From JAANXG01 sp963731035 (GTDB lineage: Bacteria > Pseudomonadota > Gammaproteobacteria > Arenicellales > JAANXG01), in contig CAVSUY010000011.1 of assembly GCA_963731035.1 (NCBI GenBank), forward strand, positions 62,001 to 126,000: a stretch of 64,000 nucleotides of DNA, given 5' to 3'. The translations under genes were made by a program, and so were the position numbers. The number at the start of each line of letters is the position of its first letter. Positions within the stretch are counted from its first letter, which is position 1. Positions 44,742 through 53,202 of the stretch are shown here, piece after piece. The notes beneath the pieces were generated by a model that saw only the letters and a list, made by a program, of their open reading frames with translations, was not told where the DNA came from and made no database searches.

Positions 44742-44816
44742 CGCGATCGCTCCTGCAATCCAAGGGCCAATGCCGTGCGAACCACGAATTGTAGGAGCGA
44801 CTTCAGTCGCGATTGC
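44742..44816. repeat. Extragenic palindromic repeat (GTAGGAGCGACTTCAGTCGCGA type)
   Basis: ATTGTAGGAGCGA (44788-44800) and upstream TCGCTCCTGCAAT (44747-44759) are inverted with one mismatch, and the right copy continues CTTCAGTCGCGATTG, able to form its own small hairpin. This is the short repeat widespread in gammaproteobacterial intergenic regions. It sits between the convergent ompA and tctA stops. Confidence 0.8.
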
Positions 44817-44879
44817 GCGGATGATCGGGGTTGAAACCGCTTCCGCAATCGGCCTTGAACGCTTTGCAGATCACCATCG

Positions 44880-46395
44880 TCATTGCGAGGTGGCGGCGCG
44901 CGCCTTGAGCCCCGGTACGATCCCAAGCCGCCACACGCTGACCGCCGCCAGCCCCAGGAGCACCAGCGCAATCGGGTAGTGCAGAATCGCCAGGGGATCG
45001 CCGTTGATCAGTACCAGGCTCTGGGACATCGAGATCTCGAACCTGGGCCCGAGGAAGAAAGCGATGATGAAGATCACCACCGAAAGGCCGAAAGCCGTCA
45101 TCAGGTAGCCGACCCCGGCGAACACCAGCATGATCGCCACGCCGAACAAGCCGCCCGTGGACAGTGAGACGCCGACGATGCACAGCAGCAGCGCCGAGGA
45201 GAAGATGATCGACTCGGGCGCCCTGACCACCCGGGTCCAGATTCTCAGGCCCAGGTGGCCCACCAGCAGGTTCACGCCGTTCGCCATGACCATGGCGCCG
45301 AACAGGCTGTAGATCAGGCGTCCCTGCTGCTCGAAGAGCAAGGGACCCGGCTCGATGCCCTGGATCATCAAGGCGCTGATGATCAGCGCCGCGCTCACGC
45401 TGCCGGGGATGCCGAGAGTGAGCAGCGGTATCAGGTTGGCGCCCACCACCGCGGAATTCGCGGACTCGGCGGCCGCAATGCCGTGAAGATTGCCTTTCCC
45501 AAAGCTGTCCGGATCGTCCGAAGCGCGCTTGGCCGATGCGTAGGACATGAACGCCGCCGCGGTGGAGCCGATGCCCGGCATCGCGCCCAGGAACGTGCCG
45601 ATGAGGGCCCCTCGCGCTATGGTGAACCGGCAGTCCCAGTACTCCGCGAAGCTGATCCGGCGGTCGGCGGGGTCATCCGATTGCGGACCCTCGATGGCCG
45701 CCTTCGGCCTGCCCTCAATGGCGGCCAGGCGCCGCAGAATCTCGGCGACCGCCAGCATGCCGATGGCCACCGGCGCCAGCGGCAGGCCGTCATAAAGCTG
45801 GAACCAGCCGAAGATCAACCGCGGTGTGGCATGCTGAGGATCGAGCCCCACCGTTGCGCACAACAGACCCAGGGCCATGGCGATGATCCCCTTCCACAGC
45901 GAGTCCCCGATCAGGCCCGCGATCACCGAGAAGGCAAAGATCATCAAAGCACAGATCTCCACCGGTCCCATACGAAGCGCCACCACCGCGATCGGGGCGG
46001 AGACGGTGATCAGAACGATGTCGCTGAACGTGTCGCCCGTGACGGAGGCATACAGCGCCATCTTGGTGGCCTTGAGAGGCTTTCCGCTCCGGGCCAGGGG
46101 GTGACCGTCGAAGGCGGTGGCGGCGGCGTCGGGAGTGCCGGGCGTGTTGATCAGCACCGCGGGCACCGCGCCCCCCACCAGCCCTCCCTTGTTGACGCCG
46201 ACGAGAAAGGCAATCGCCGGCAACGGATTCAGAACGAAACGTAAAGGGAATGGCGATGGCCATCGCCATGACCGGACCTATGCCGGGGACCGCGCCGACG
46301 AACTGGCCAGTCATCACTCCCGCCACCACGAAAAGGAAGTTGACGGGGCTCAGGGCATCCCCGATCCCGGCAAGAACGGTGTGGAGCTCAACCAT
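44880..46395 (-). pseudogene. tctA: TctA large membrane subunit of tripartite tricarboxylate transporter, single-base frameshift
   Basis: The N-terminus (from ATG 46395) reads SPVNFLFVVAGVMTGQFVGA then VPGIGPVMAMAIAIPFTF in one frame. The remainder (LPAIAFLVGVNKGGLVGG through TPGTPDAAATAFDGHPLARS to the stop at 44880) is in another. The switch is at the AAA run 46237-46239 (plus strand): removing one base restores ACG TTC GTT CTG AAT CCG, i.e. TFVLNPLPAI, the sequence expected for TctA. The full repaired length is about 505 residues, normal for the family, with about 12 membrane helices. Either this is a recent inactivating mutation or a homopolymer sequencing error. TctA would form the transport channel with TctB, fed by TctC. 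It is last in the tctC-tctB-tctA order. Confidence 0.85.
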
Positions 46396-46407
46396 GTTCG
46401 ATGGTGA

Positions 46408-46824
46408 TCATGGCAGTGGTCGACCGAGAAGCACCGGCACCGCCAGCCAGATCATGAAAGGTATTCCGGCCACGCCCAGGACCAACCACAGGGCTCGTCT
46501 CTCGCCCATCAGCATCATCAGCAGCAATGCCAACGGCGGCGCCACCGCCTCGAAGCCGAACAGGCTGATCAGATAGACGCCGGCGCAGACCAGGCCAAGA
46601 TAGAGCGCCGCCTTGGCGGCCTTGCGCCATTCGAACGTCACCGTCCCGCGTGGGCGAAGAGCCAGGACCAGGCCCGATACCGCGATCACGATCGCCATTG
46701 CATCCGGCAGCGTCTGCGGGCGCATCCAACCGTAGTCGACGACCTCCGTCTGCCGGGGGATGAGAACAAAAAACAGAAGCAGGCCGAAGACCGCGAAAAA
46801 CCAGCCCAACAAACGGTTCGTCAT
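46408..46824 (-). CDS. tctB: TctB small membrane subunit of tripartite tricarboxylate transporter
   Basis: From the ATG at 46824 the 138-residue protein has four predicted membrane helices: GWFFAVFGLLLFFVLIP, DAMAIVIAVSGLVLALRP, ALYLGLVCAGVYLISLFGFE and LWLVLGVAGIPFMIWLAVPV. The order and loops fit TctB (DUF1468). It ends 12 bp before tctA and starts downstream of tctC on the same strand. Its role is structural in the TctAB membrane complex for di- or tricarboxylate uptake. Confidence 0.85.
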   Translation of the reverse strand: MTNRLLGWFFAVFGLLLFFVLIPRQTEVVDYGWMRPQTLPDAMAIVIAVSGLVLALRPRGTVTFEWRKAAKAALYLGLVCAGVYLISLFGFEAVAPPLALLLMMLMGERRALWLVLGVAGIPFMIWLAVPVLLGRPLP

Positions 46825-46896
46825 GCGGCGACTGCTCGCGCTGGTGAGAAAGGAATGGGAACGCCGCCCACACGGGCGGCGCGCCGTCAAATGATA

Positions 46897-47844
46897 CTAC
46901 TTGCCGAACAGAGCTTTGACTCCGCCCATGCCGTCGTCAAACATCTGCTTCGTTCCGTCCGGGCCCAGGTTCTTCGGTTGAGTCGAGAGCGTGTTGGAGA
47001 CAATCTTCTTCACCTCATTCGTCTTCAATGCCTTGTCCAGGGCATCGGCGAGCGCCTGCTTCGCGTCATCCGGAAGACCCGCCGGCGCCGCGAGATAGAA
47101 CCACGGATCCGAGAACAAATCGTAGCCCTGTTCCTGCAGCGTCTTCACATTGGATGCATAGTCCTGCCGGGTGCTGTTGGCGCTGGCCAGCATCTTGACA
47201 TCGCCCTTCTCCAGATAAGGAATATGGGCGCCCGCCGAAAACGAGGCGGCGACCTGCCCGCCCAGCAGGAACTGGAGCATCTCCGCAGAGCTCTTGGTGG
47301 AGATCAGCTTGAAGCCCGCATTCTCCTGTTTGTCGATGGCCCTCAGAATCATTTCCTGGGGCTTGGCATCGAAGGCGATCGCGGCACCGTCGTTTTTCTT
47401 GGACCAGGCCACCAGCTCATTCATGTTGTTGTAGGGCGCATCGCTCTTGGCGATGATGACCAGCGGCGCCCGTGCCACAGTTGCAAGATAGTCGAAGCTG
47501 TCGAGATTGAACGGCAGCTTGTCGCCGCGCAGCACCAGGTTGATCATGACCGGCATGTTGACGCCCATCCCGATGACCTGTCCGTTCGGCGGCATAGCGG
47601 CCATTTCGGTGAACATCGCGATACCGCCGCCGCCGGGCTTGTTCTCGGCAATCACCTGCCATCCGGTCTGGTCTTCCAAAGCCTTGGCGATGACGCGGCC
47701 GATGGTATCCGTCTCGCCGCCGGCGCCGAATCCGATCTCCAGCTTGAGCGGCCCCTGCGGCTCCCAGGCCGCTGCTGTGCCGATCATCGCGACGCACAGG
47801 ATGAATGCAGCGGCGGCGTTCATGAGAAATAATCTGAGTTTCAT
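46897..47844 (-). CDS. tctC: TctC-type periplasmic binding protein
   Basis: The 315-residue protein has a Sec signal (LFLMNAAAAFILCVAMIGTA, cleavage near AAA). The Bug/TctC landmarks are GFGAGGETDTIGRVIAKALE, WQVIAENKPGGGGIAMFTEM and AAPAGLPDDAKQALADALDK. TctC proteins bind carboxylates (citrate, tricarballylate, others) in the periplasm. The start at 47844 is preferred over 47886, which would put extra residues before the signal peptide. It is the first gene of the tctCBA set. Confidence 0.9.
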   Translation of the reverse strand: MKLRLFLMNAAAAFILCVAMIGTAAAWEPQGPLKLEIGFGAGGETDTIGRVIAKALEDQTGWQVIAENKPGGGGIAMFTEMAAMPPNGQVIGMGVNMPVMINLVLRGDKLPFNLDSFDYLATVARAPLVIIAKSDAPYNNMNELVAWSKKNDGAAIAFDAKPQEMILRAIDKQENAGFKLISTKSSAEMLQFLLGGQVAASFSAGAHIPYLEKGDVKMLASANSTRQDYASNVKTLQEQGYDLFSDPWFYLAAPAGLPDDAKQALADALDKALKTNEVKKIVSNTLSTQPKNLGPDGTKQMFDDGMGGVKALFGK

Positions 47845-47959
47845 GGGGTTCCCCTTTGGGTTCATATTTCTAGTTGTATGGGCCATTGTAGCGCATCCCC
47901 CGGCCAGAATAAGCCGCTCGTCTTCCGAAGGGCGGGACTCTCGAACACGCCGATCGCTA

Positions 47960-48790
47960 CTACCGCACTACCGCCTCGACCAGCATCCAGCCGTCGCCTT
48001 CGGTCCAGTCGTGGGGAGCCGGCCAGTGTTTCCGAGCCACCGAATCGAGGGATATGACCTGCACATTCTCGTAGCCCAGGTCCATCAGGACCGCGCGCAG
48101 ATCGTCCGCCTCCTGCGGAAGCGGGAACTGTTTGAACAGGCGAATGCCACGCTTCTCAAATACCCGGTCGTTGAGCCGGTTGGTTCTCGCGTCGTCCCAG
48201 AAGTCGAATCCAACAACACTGCGCGCCGCGAGATGCAAGCGGGACCGTGATATCAGTTCACGGATGGCTTCCGCGTCCAGATAGTAGAACAGTCCCTCCG
48301 CCATGACGAAGCACGGTTCGTCCGGCACAAAACCCCTTTCCCGGAGCCGGTCGTCGATATCGTCGATCCCGATATCACACGGAACCTGGACCACCCAGTC
48401 AGGTATCTCGACGCCGTTGGCCTCGAGAACTCTCCGCTTCGTCTTCAGGGTCGCCGGCACGTCCACTTCAAACACTTTAGCCCCGCCGTTCCTGAATGCA
48501 CCCATATGAAACGGGCGCGTGTCATAGCCTGCGCCCAGTACTACGATCTGGGAGTAACGCCCGGCCGCGTCGGCGAGGCGCTCGCTGAACCAGCGATAGC
48601 GTACTAGATTGAATATCGTGTAAACCGGATCGCTCCGGGAAGCGAACTCCGCCAGCCCGCGACCCTCTTCAGTCAGGAACCACACCGCGAACGGGTCCGA
48701 CGCGCCGACGCGTTTCATCAGGGAGTCGTCGGCACGCAACGCAATCAGTCCATCGGCGGTGACTTGAACCGGTATGTGAGACTCCGGCAT
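47960..48790 (-). CDS. Leucine carboxyl methyltransferase (LCMT/PPM)-family SAM methyltransferase
   Basis: The 276-residue protein has LCMT-family motifs. VRYRWFSERLADAAGRYSQI leads to VVLGAGYDTRPFHMG (GAGYDTR, SAM-binding). VFEVDVPATLKTKRRVLEAN (EVD binds the ribose), FVMAEGLFYYLDAEAIRELI and VVGFDFWDDA follow. Eukaryotic members methylate carboxyl groups; bacterial TIGR00027 members often work in natural-product pathways with unknown substrates. It stands alone. Confidence 0.85.
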   Translation of the reverse strand: MPESHIPVQVTADGLIALRADDSLMKRVGASDPFAVWFLTEEGRGLAEFASRSDPVYTIFNLVRYRWFSERLADAAGRYSQIVVLGAGYDTRPFHMGAFRNGGAKVFEVDVPATLKTKRRVLEANGVEIPDWVVQVPCDIGIDDIDDRLRERGFVPDEPCFVMAEGLFYYLDAEAIRELISRSRLHLAARSVVGFDFWDDARTNRLNDRVFEKRGIRLFKQFPLPQEADDLRAVLMDLGYENVQVISLDSVARKHWPAPHDWTEGDGWMLVEAVVR

Positions 48791-48981
48791 CTGTTATTGC
48801 CTCCTATTCATGAATGGCCGAATCTTTACCCGTCATACTGGCAAAGAAGCGAAGGCCCAAGGCAAGACCGTAAGTCGATCCTGCACCGGCGGGCGATCCG
48901 AGCTAGTGTACCCCGTCAAACAGTCTGTAACTTATCGGCGGCTTGCCGATCCGGGTTGGATTGTTCGATAGAGCATCGAAA

Positions 48982-49050
48982 GGGCGCCGCCGGGGTCTTT
49001 TTCACCAAGCGAGTATCGGGGAGCGACTGAAAAAGACCCCGGCGGTGCCC
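48982..49050. terminator. Long inverted repeat with T-runs (possible bidirectional terminator)
   Basis: Arms 48982-49004 and 49028-49050 are 23-bp reverse complements with one mismatch (core CGCCGGGGTCTTTTTCA), separated by 23 bases. The GC stem adjoining a T5 run on either strand looks like a terminator. It lies downstream of the minus-strand K+ channel gene. It may also be part of a repeat family together with the hairpins to its right. Confidence 0.5.
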
Positions 49051-49075
49051 GTTTGCGGATCGGGGCCACCGTCAT

Positions 49076-49111
49076 CCCCGCCTGAAATCATTTGCATCAT
49101 TTCTGGCGGGG
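49076..49111. repeat. Perfectly placed intergenic hairpin
   Basis: CCCCGCCTGAAAT (49076-49088) and ATTTCTGGCGGGG (49099-49111) pair over 12 of 13 positions (one T-T) around a 10-base loop. It lies directly against the left end of the MITE-like element. The GC-rich base suggests a terminator or repeat relic; the function is not known. Confidence 0.5.
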
Positions 49112-49115
49112 TACA

Positions 49116-49274
49116 CTAGCAGGCTGTTGAAAAACAGCCTGCTAGTGCGGGACAGGGATGTCTCGCCGCGAATCAAGCGCTTTAAGTGCTTGATTCGGCG
49201 TAGCCGAGTGCGGACAGGTGCCGCGCTCGGCGCGTTGAAAAAGGCCAGGAAGGCGTTTTTCAACATCCTGCTAG
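49116..49274. mobile_element. MITE-like element with 20-bp terminal inverted repeats
   Basis: Left end CTAGCAGGCTGTTGAAAAAC (49116-49135) and the inverted right end (49255-49274) match at 19 of 20 bases over a 159-bp unit with no coding capacity. Internal hairpins lie at 49117-49144 (12-bp perfect stem) and 49169-49197 (10-bp stem, CGAATCAAGC arms). CTAGCAGGCTGTTGAAAAA-type ends are common in dispersed proteobacterial repeats. No obvious target duplication was seen beyond the CTAG ends. The right end carries the stop codon of the K+ channel gene. Confidence 0.65.
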
Positions 49275-50035
49275 GTCCCGGGGTTAGGAATGTGGAGCAG
49301 ACGCCCGCAATGCTTGCAGTGTACCGCGTCCGGATCGTGGCGATTCAGCCCGCAATCCGGGCACTCGTAGCGCACCTTGCCGGGGCGGAATATGGTCTGG
49401 ATGAGGCGCAGAAACAGTGAAACGCCCACGATCATGATCAATACCGACAACACGCGTCCGGACGAGCCGGTGAGCGTGATATCGCCAAAGCCGGTAGTGG
49501 TCAATGTGGTGACCGTGAAGTACAGGGCATCTACGTAATCCTTGATGCCAGGATTACCGTGAACCTGCAGAACGTACACCACGGCGGAGATCACGAACAC
49601 GAAGACCACCAGGTTCAAGCCGCTGAAGATCACTTCCTCGTGCTGCGCGAAGAACTTGGATGAGGTGCGCAGCTGCCGGAGCACGTGGTAGGACCGAAGG
49701 AGCCGAAGCGTCCGAAGCACGCGCAGGAAACCCAGGTTTTCCGTGAGTGCGGGGGCAAACAACGAGAGTATGACCGCCAGGTCAACCAGCGCGAGCGGGC
49801 GGAGCAGGAATCCGACCCGGTCCGGCGACGACCACCAGCGGGCTGCGTAGTCAACGAGGAGCAGCGAACCCAGTACGTAGTCCGTGAGGATTATCCAGCG
49901 CTCGTGGGGAAGAAACGTAGTGACGACGAAGAAACAGACAACCACGACGTCCAGACCCAGCAGCAGCCAGCGCGCGCCCCGGGCCCGCGGCGTATCCTCG
50001 TGGTAAAGAGACCTCAGCACCGACTTCAATGTCAC
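49271..50035 (-). CDS. Voltage-sensor-type potassium channel with C-terminal zinc ribbon
   Basis: From the GTG at 50035, just after the CBS-gene stop, the 254-residue protein has S1-S4-like helices, including an Arg-spaced S4 (LRVLRTLRLLRSYHVLRQLR). A pore region follows with TVTTLTTTGFGDITLTG (TTGFGD, selectivity filter) and S6. The C-terminus has CPDCG and CKHCG, a four-Cys zinc ribbon. It is a small Kv-like or KvAP-like channel. The TAG stop lies in the right end of the MITE-like element, so the native C-terminus may have been longer. It is co-oriented and contiguous with the CBS gene, which may gate it. Confidence 0.88.
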   Translation of the reverse strand: MTLKSVLRSLYHEDTPRARGARWLLLGLDVVVVCFFVVTTFLPHERWIILTDYVLGSLLLVDYAARWWSSPDRVGFLLRPLALVDLAVILSLFAPALTENLGFLRVLRTLRLLRSYHVLRQLRTSSKFFAQHEEVIFSGLNLVVFVFVISAVVYVLQVHGNPGIKDYVDALYFTVTTLTTTGFGDITLTGSSGRVLSVLIMIVGVSLFLRLIQTIFRPGKVRYECPDCGLNRHDPDAVHCKHCGRLLHIPNPGT

Positions 50036-50036
50036 G

Positions 50037-50429
50037 CTACCGTATAAGCTCCAACAGGTCGTGGCTGCTGATGATCCCAACGACGTGCCCGATGCTGCCG
50101 ACGAGAACCCTGTGAATCTGCTCCTCGATCATCAGATCGGCCACCTTCTTGACGGGCGTATCGGGCGGCACGCAGAACACGCGGTTGTTCATGATATCCA
50201 TGACGCTGGGACCTGATGTCAATAGATCTCTCAGCCTCTTGTATGGCCGGAGCCTGCCGGCCTGGACGAGGTCGCTCAGACTCACGATACCCACGATGTC
50301 GCCGGACTCGGATTTGACGGGGGCGCCGCTCACCCCCTCGGATGCGAAGAAATCACCTAACTCATTCAACCGCATACGGGCCGGCACGGCGACAACCGGC
50401 GTGGTCATTATTTCTTTGGCTCTAGTCAT
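50037..50429 (-). CDS. Tandem CBS-domain protein
   Basis: The 130-residue protein is a Bateman module. CBS1 has MTTPVVAVPARMRLNELGDF and GVSGAPVKSESGDIVGIVSL (about 8-55), and CBS2 has NRVFCVPPDTPVKKVADLMI and IHRVLVGSIGHVVGIISSHD (about 77-130). Such modules bind adenine nucleotides. Its stop is adjacent to the GTG start of the channel gene, so co-translation and a shared function in channel control are likely. It is divergent from pepQ. Confidence 0.9.
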   Translation of the reverse strand: MTRAKEIMTTPVVAVPARMRLNELGDFFASEGVSGAPVKSESGDIVGIVSLSDLVQAGRLRPYKRLRDLLTSGPSVMDIMNNRVFCVPPDTPVKKVADLMIEEQIHRVLVGSIGHVVGIISSHDLLELIR

Positions 50430-50583
50430 TGCTCACCTGTCTCCGGACCCGGAGTATTGCACTGTCAGCCTGTTGGATTCCATGACCCATGGTGCGATAT
50501 CCGGTTCGACCCCGCCCCCACTGGCGATGTCGGCCCTTGAGCTGGTAACCTGCGGATCTCTCCCTGACGCTTGAAAGCGAGAC

Positions 50584-51915
50584 GTGAACGAGCACCTGGA
50601 CCGCCTTTACGAAGACCACCTGGCCGGCGTTCAGCGCACCTGGTCGCATGCCCTGGAGCTGGCCGGCTGCGCAGGGGTGCTGATTCACAGTGGCTCGCCC
50701 CCGATGGTCTTCCTCGACGACCATCCGTACCCATACAAGGTGAACGCTCCCTTCAAGCACTGGGCACCGGTACTGGACAACCCGCATTGCTTTGTCCTCT
50801 TTCGCCCCGGCGAGGTCCCCGTCATGCTGTTCCACCGCCCGGTGGACTTCTGGCACAAGCCCGCAGACGTCCCCGGCGGGTACTGGACGAGGTACTACGA
50901 CCTGCGCATCATCAGCTGCCCCGAGGACGCAAGAAACCATCTCGGAAGCGACCCGTCGCGGCTCGCCTTCGTGGGCGAAACGCAGGCTCTGTTCGAAGAC
51001 TGGGGACTGGGGTCTTCCAACCCCTCTGCGCTGCTGGACTGCGTGAATTACCACCGGGCCTGGAAATCCGACTACGAACTGGCCTGCCTGCACGAAGCAT
51101 CGCAGCTCGGTGCCGCGGCGCACCTTGCTGCGGAGCAGGCGTTCCGCCGCGGTGCCTCCGAGTACCAAATTCACCTCGACTACCTGGCGGCCAGTGGCCA
51201 CGCCGAGCATGAGCTGCCTTATGGAAACATCATCGCGCTCAATGACCACGGATCCGTGCTTCACTACCAGCGCCAGTCGCACCGGCCGCCGCCGCGGCAT
51301 TTGAGCCTCGTGATAGACGCTGGCGCACAGTCAAATGGCTATGCCGCCGATATCACCCGCAGCTACGCCGCTGCCAGCGACGAGTATGGCGAGCTGGTCG
51401 AGGCCATGGACACGGGTCAGCGTGAACTCTGCGACCAGGTGCGTCCCGGGCTCCCGTATCCCGACCTGCAACGCCAGGCCCACCGACTGACCGCGGACCT
51501 GCTGGCGCGGTTCCGCTTCGTGAACATGGAAGCCGACAACGCCGTGGCGTCCGGCATCACACGGTACTTCTTTCCGCACGGCGTGGGGCACTACCTGGGG
51601 CTTCAGGTGCACGATGTCGGCGGCTTCCTGGTAGACGAGGGCGGTACCGTCCTGGACCCGCCGGAGGATCAACCCTTTCTGCGACTGACCCGCACCGTGG
51701 AGGAACGCCAGGTCTTCACCGTGGAGCCGGGCCTGTACTTCATCCATTCTCTTCTGTCCGAACTAAAGAACACGGCGCTGTCACGAGACGTCAACTGGGA
51801 ACGGGTGGACGCCTTCCGGCCCTATGGCGGCGTGCGGATAGAGGATAACGTAGTGGTCACCGCGGGTGGCCACGAGAATCTCACCCGGCAGGCTTTCGCC
51901 TCCGCCGGCCACTGA
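50584..51915 (+). CDS. pepQ: Xaa-Pro dipeptidase
   Basis: The 443-residue protein has the exact length of E. coli PepQ and starts with GTG at 50584. The N-terminal domain shows VFLDDHPYPYKVNAPFKHW; the pita-bread catalytic domain has VIDAGAQSNGYAADITRSYA (two metal-binding Asp), FFPHGVGHYLGLQVHDVGGF (His) and VFTVEPGLYFI (Glu), and GGVRIEDNVVVT (second Glu). It is a dinuclear-metal cytosolic hydrolase that splits dipeptides with C-terminal Pro; members also hydrolyse some organophosphates. It is divergent from the CBS gene and convergent to uppP. Confidence 0.95.
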   Translation: MNEHLDRLYEDHLAGVQRTWSHALELAGCAGVLIHSGSPPMVFLDDHPYPYKVNAPFKHWAPVLDNPHCFVLFRPGEVPVMLFHRPVDFWHKPADVPGGYWTRYYDLRIISCPEDARNHLGSDPSRLAFVGETQALFEDWGLGSSNPSALLDCVNYHRAWKSDYELACLHEASQLGAAAHLAAEQAFRRGASEYQIHLDYLAASGHAEHELPYGNIIALNDHGSVLHYQRQSHRPPPRHLSLVIDAGAQSNGYAADITRSYAAASDEYGELVEAMDTGQRELCDQVRPGLPYPDLQRQAHRLTADLLARFRFVNMEADNAVASGITRYFFPHGVGHYLGLQVHDVGGFLVDEGGTVLDPPEDQPFLRLTRTVEERQVFTVEPGLYFIHSLLSELKNTALSRDVNWERVDAFRPYGGVRIEDNVVVTAGGHENLTRQAFASAGH

Positions 51916-51932
51916 CCCATGGACCGCCTGCG

Positions 51933-52700
51933 CTAGCGATAGAGCAGCAGCAGGAGAACACCGAAGGCGACCCGGTACACGCCGAAACCCACGAAGGTGA
52001 ACCGGGACAGGAAAGATATGAACAGCTTCATGGTGGCGTAGGCCACCACAAAGGCCACAACAAAGCCGATACCAAGGTGCCACAGGTTGCTGTCCTGGAA
52101 CTCGGCGTGGTGTTTGAGCAGGTCAAGGCCGCTGGCGGCTGCCATGACCGGCAACGCCAGCAGGAAAGAAAACTCCGCACTGGCGGTACGGCTGAGACCC
52201 ACCAGCAGCCCGCCGACGATGGTCGCTCCGGCCCGGCTGGTTCCGGGGATCAGCGAGAATACCTGGGCCAACCCGATCCACAGGGCCTGGCGATAGCTCA
52301 GGTCCTCAACGTTCACGACGTGAGATCTTTCCTCCTTGTAGAACCGCTCGACAATCAGGAAAACGATGCCCCCGACGATGAACATCGTCGCCACCACCTC
52401 GATGGAGAACATGGCCTTGATCTGCTTGTAGAAGACCAGGCCGACTATCGCGACCGGAATGAAGGCCAGGATAATCTTCTTCCACAACTCGATGTGCCGA
52501 AAGCTGAGTTTGTCCCTGTAGTTGGCGACCACCGCCAGGATTGCAGCCAATTGTATGATGACCTCGAAGGCCTTGTTCGCCGAGTCCTGCGGAAGACCCA
52601 GCCACTGGCTGACCACGATCATGTGGCCGGTCGAGGAAATGGGCAGGAACTCGGTGAACCCCTCCACCAAGCCGAGGATGGCCGCCTGAAGTACATCCAT
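51933..52700 (-). CDS. uppP: Undecaprenyl-diphosphatase
   Basis: The 255-residue membrane protein has the two UppP/BacA motifs: LVEGFTEFLPISSTGHMIV (about 11-29, with the catalytic Glu and Ser) and FSLIPGTSRAGATIVGGLLV (about 152-171, PGxSRSGxT-like with Arg). About eight membrane helices are present. It recycles undecaprenyl diphosphate to the monophosphate carrier for cell-wall synthesis and confers bacitracin tolerance. The length is a little shorter than the E. coli enzyme (273). Monocistronic. Confidence 0.95.
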   Translation of the reverse strand: MDVLQAAILGLVEGFTEFLPISSTGHMIVVSQWLGLPQDSANKAFEVIIQLAAILAVVANYRDKLSFRHIELWKKIILAFIPVAIVGLVFYKQIKAMFSIEVVATMFIVGGIVFLIVERFYKEERSHVVNVEDLSYRQALWIGLAQVFSLIPGTSRAGATIVGGLLVGLSRTASAEFSFLLALPVMAAASGLDLLKHHAEFQDSNLWHLGIGFVVAFVVAYATMKLFISFLSRFTFVGFGVYRVAFGVLLLLLYR

Positions 52701-52741
52701 GGCGGTGAATCAGCCTGGCGCGGGCCGGGGCTTCCGGTACA

Positions 52742-53119
52742 TCAGGAGCCCGTGCTCTTGTAGACAGTGACCGCAAACAAGATCATTCCGATAAGCATCA
52801 GCAGCCCCGCAAGGCCGGCGACGGGTCCCCAGAAGGCAACGCCGGTGGTAAGGAAAAGACTGAGGCTGATGATCATCAGGAGTATGCCTATGAGCAGAAA
52901 CCAGTACTGCAGCACGGGGAGCACTCCGGCGGCGGCAGCGGGGATTACGCGGTAGAACAGGCCGATCACGAAGAACGACAGCCAGCCGATAACGTTCATG
53001 TGAGCATGCACGGGCATGAGCGTAAAGTTTTCGTGTGTCGCCATGTAAAGGCCAAGGGTCATGCCGAAAATGACGATGGTTACACCTGTACGCAGGAACC
53101 AGGAGGAGATATCGCGCAT
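52742..53119 (-). CDS. Small four-helix membrane protein resembling part of cytochrome oxidase subunit I
   Basis: The 125-residue protein has four membrane helices. TLMPVHAHMNVIGWLSFFVI (about 33-52), with FYRVIPAAAAGVLPVLQYW after it, resembles the HAHxNxxGW helix of heme-copper oxidase subunit I and NorB-like proteins. It is far too short for an oxidase and lacks the copper ligands. Homologues are annotated as cytochrome-oxidase-like hypothetical proteins. The two His could bind heme or a metal; function unknown. Confidence 0.65.
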   Translation of the reverse strand: MRDISSWFLRTGVTIVIFGMTLGLYMATHENFTLMPVHAHMNVIGWLSFFVIGLFYRVIPAAAAGVLPVLQYWFLLIGILLMIISLSLFLTTGVAFWGPVAGLAGLLMLIGMILFAVTVYKSTGS

Positions 53120-53202
53120 CTAAAACACCCCAGCGGCAAGGCCGATCATTATTATGGTGCACCGAATTATAGTCCGCCTTCCTCCCTACGCCAGGAGAAA
53201 AA

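Noticed and set aside
45255..46244. 329-residue plus-strand open frame opposite tctA
   Set aside because: Low-complexity Arg/Gly/His antisense frame with no domain.
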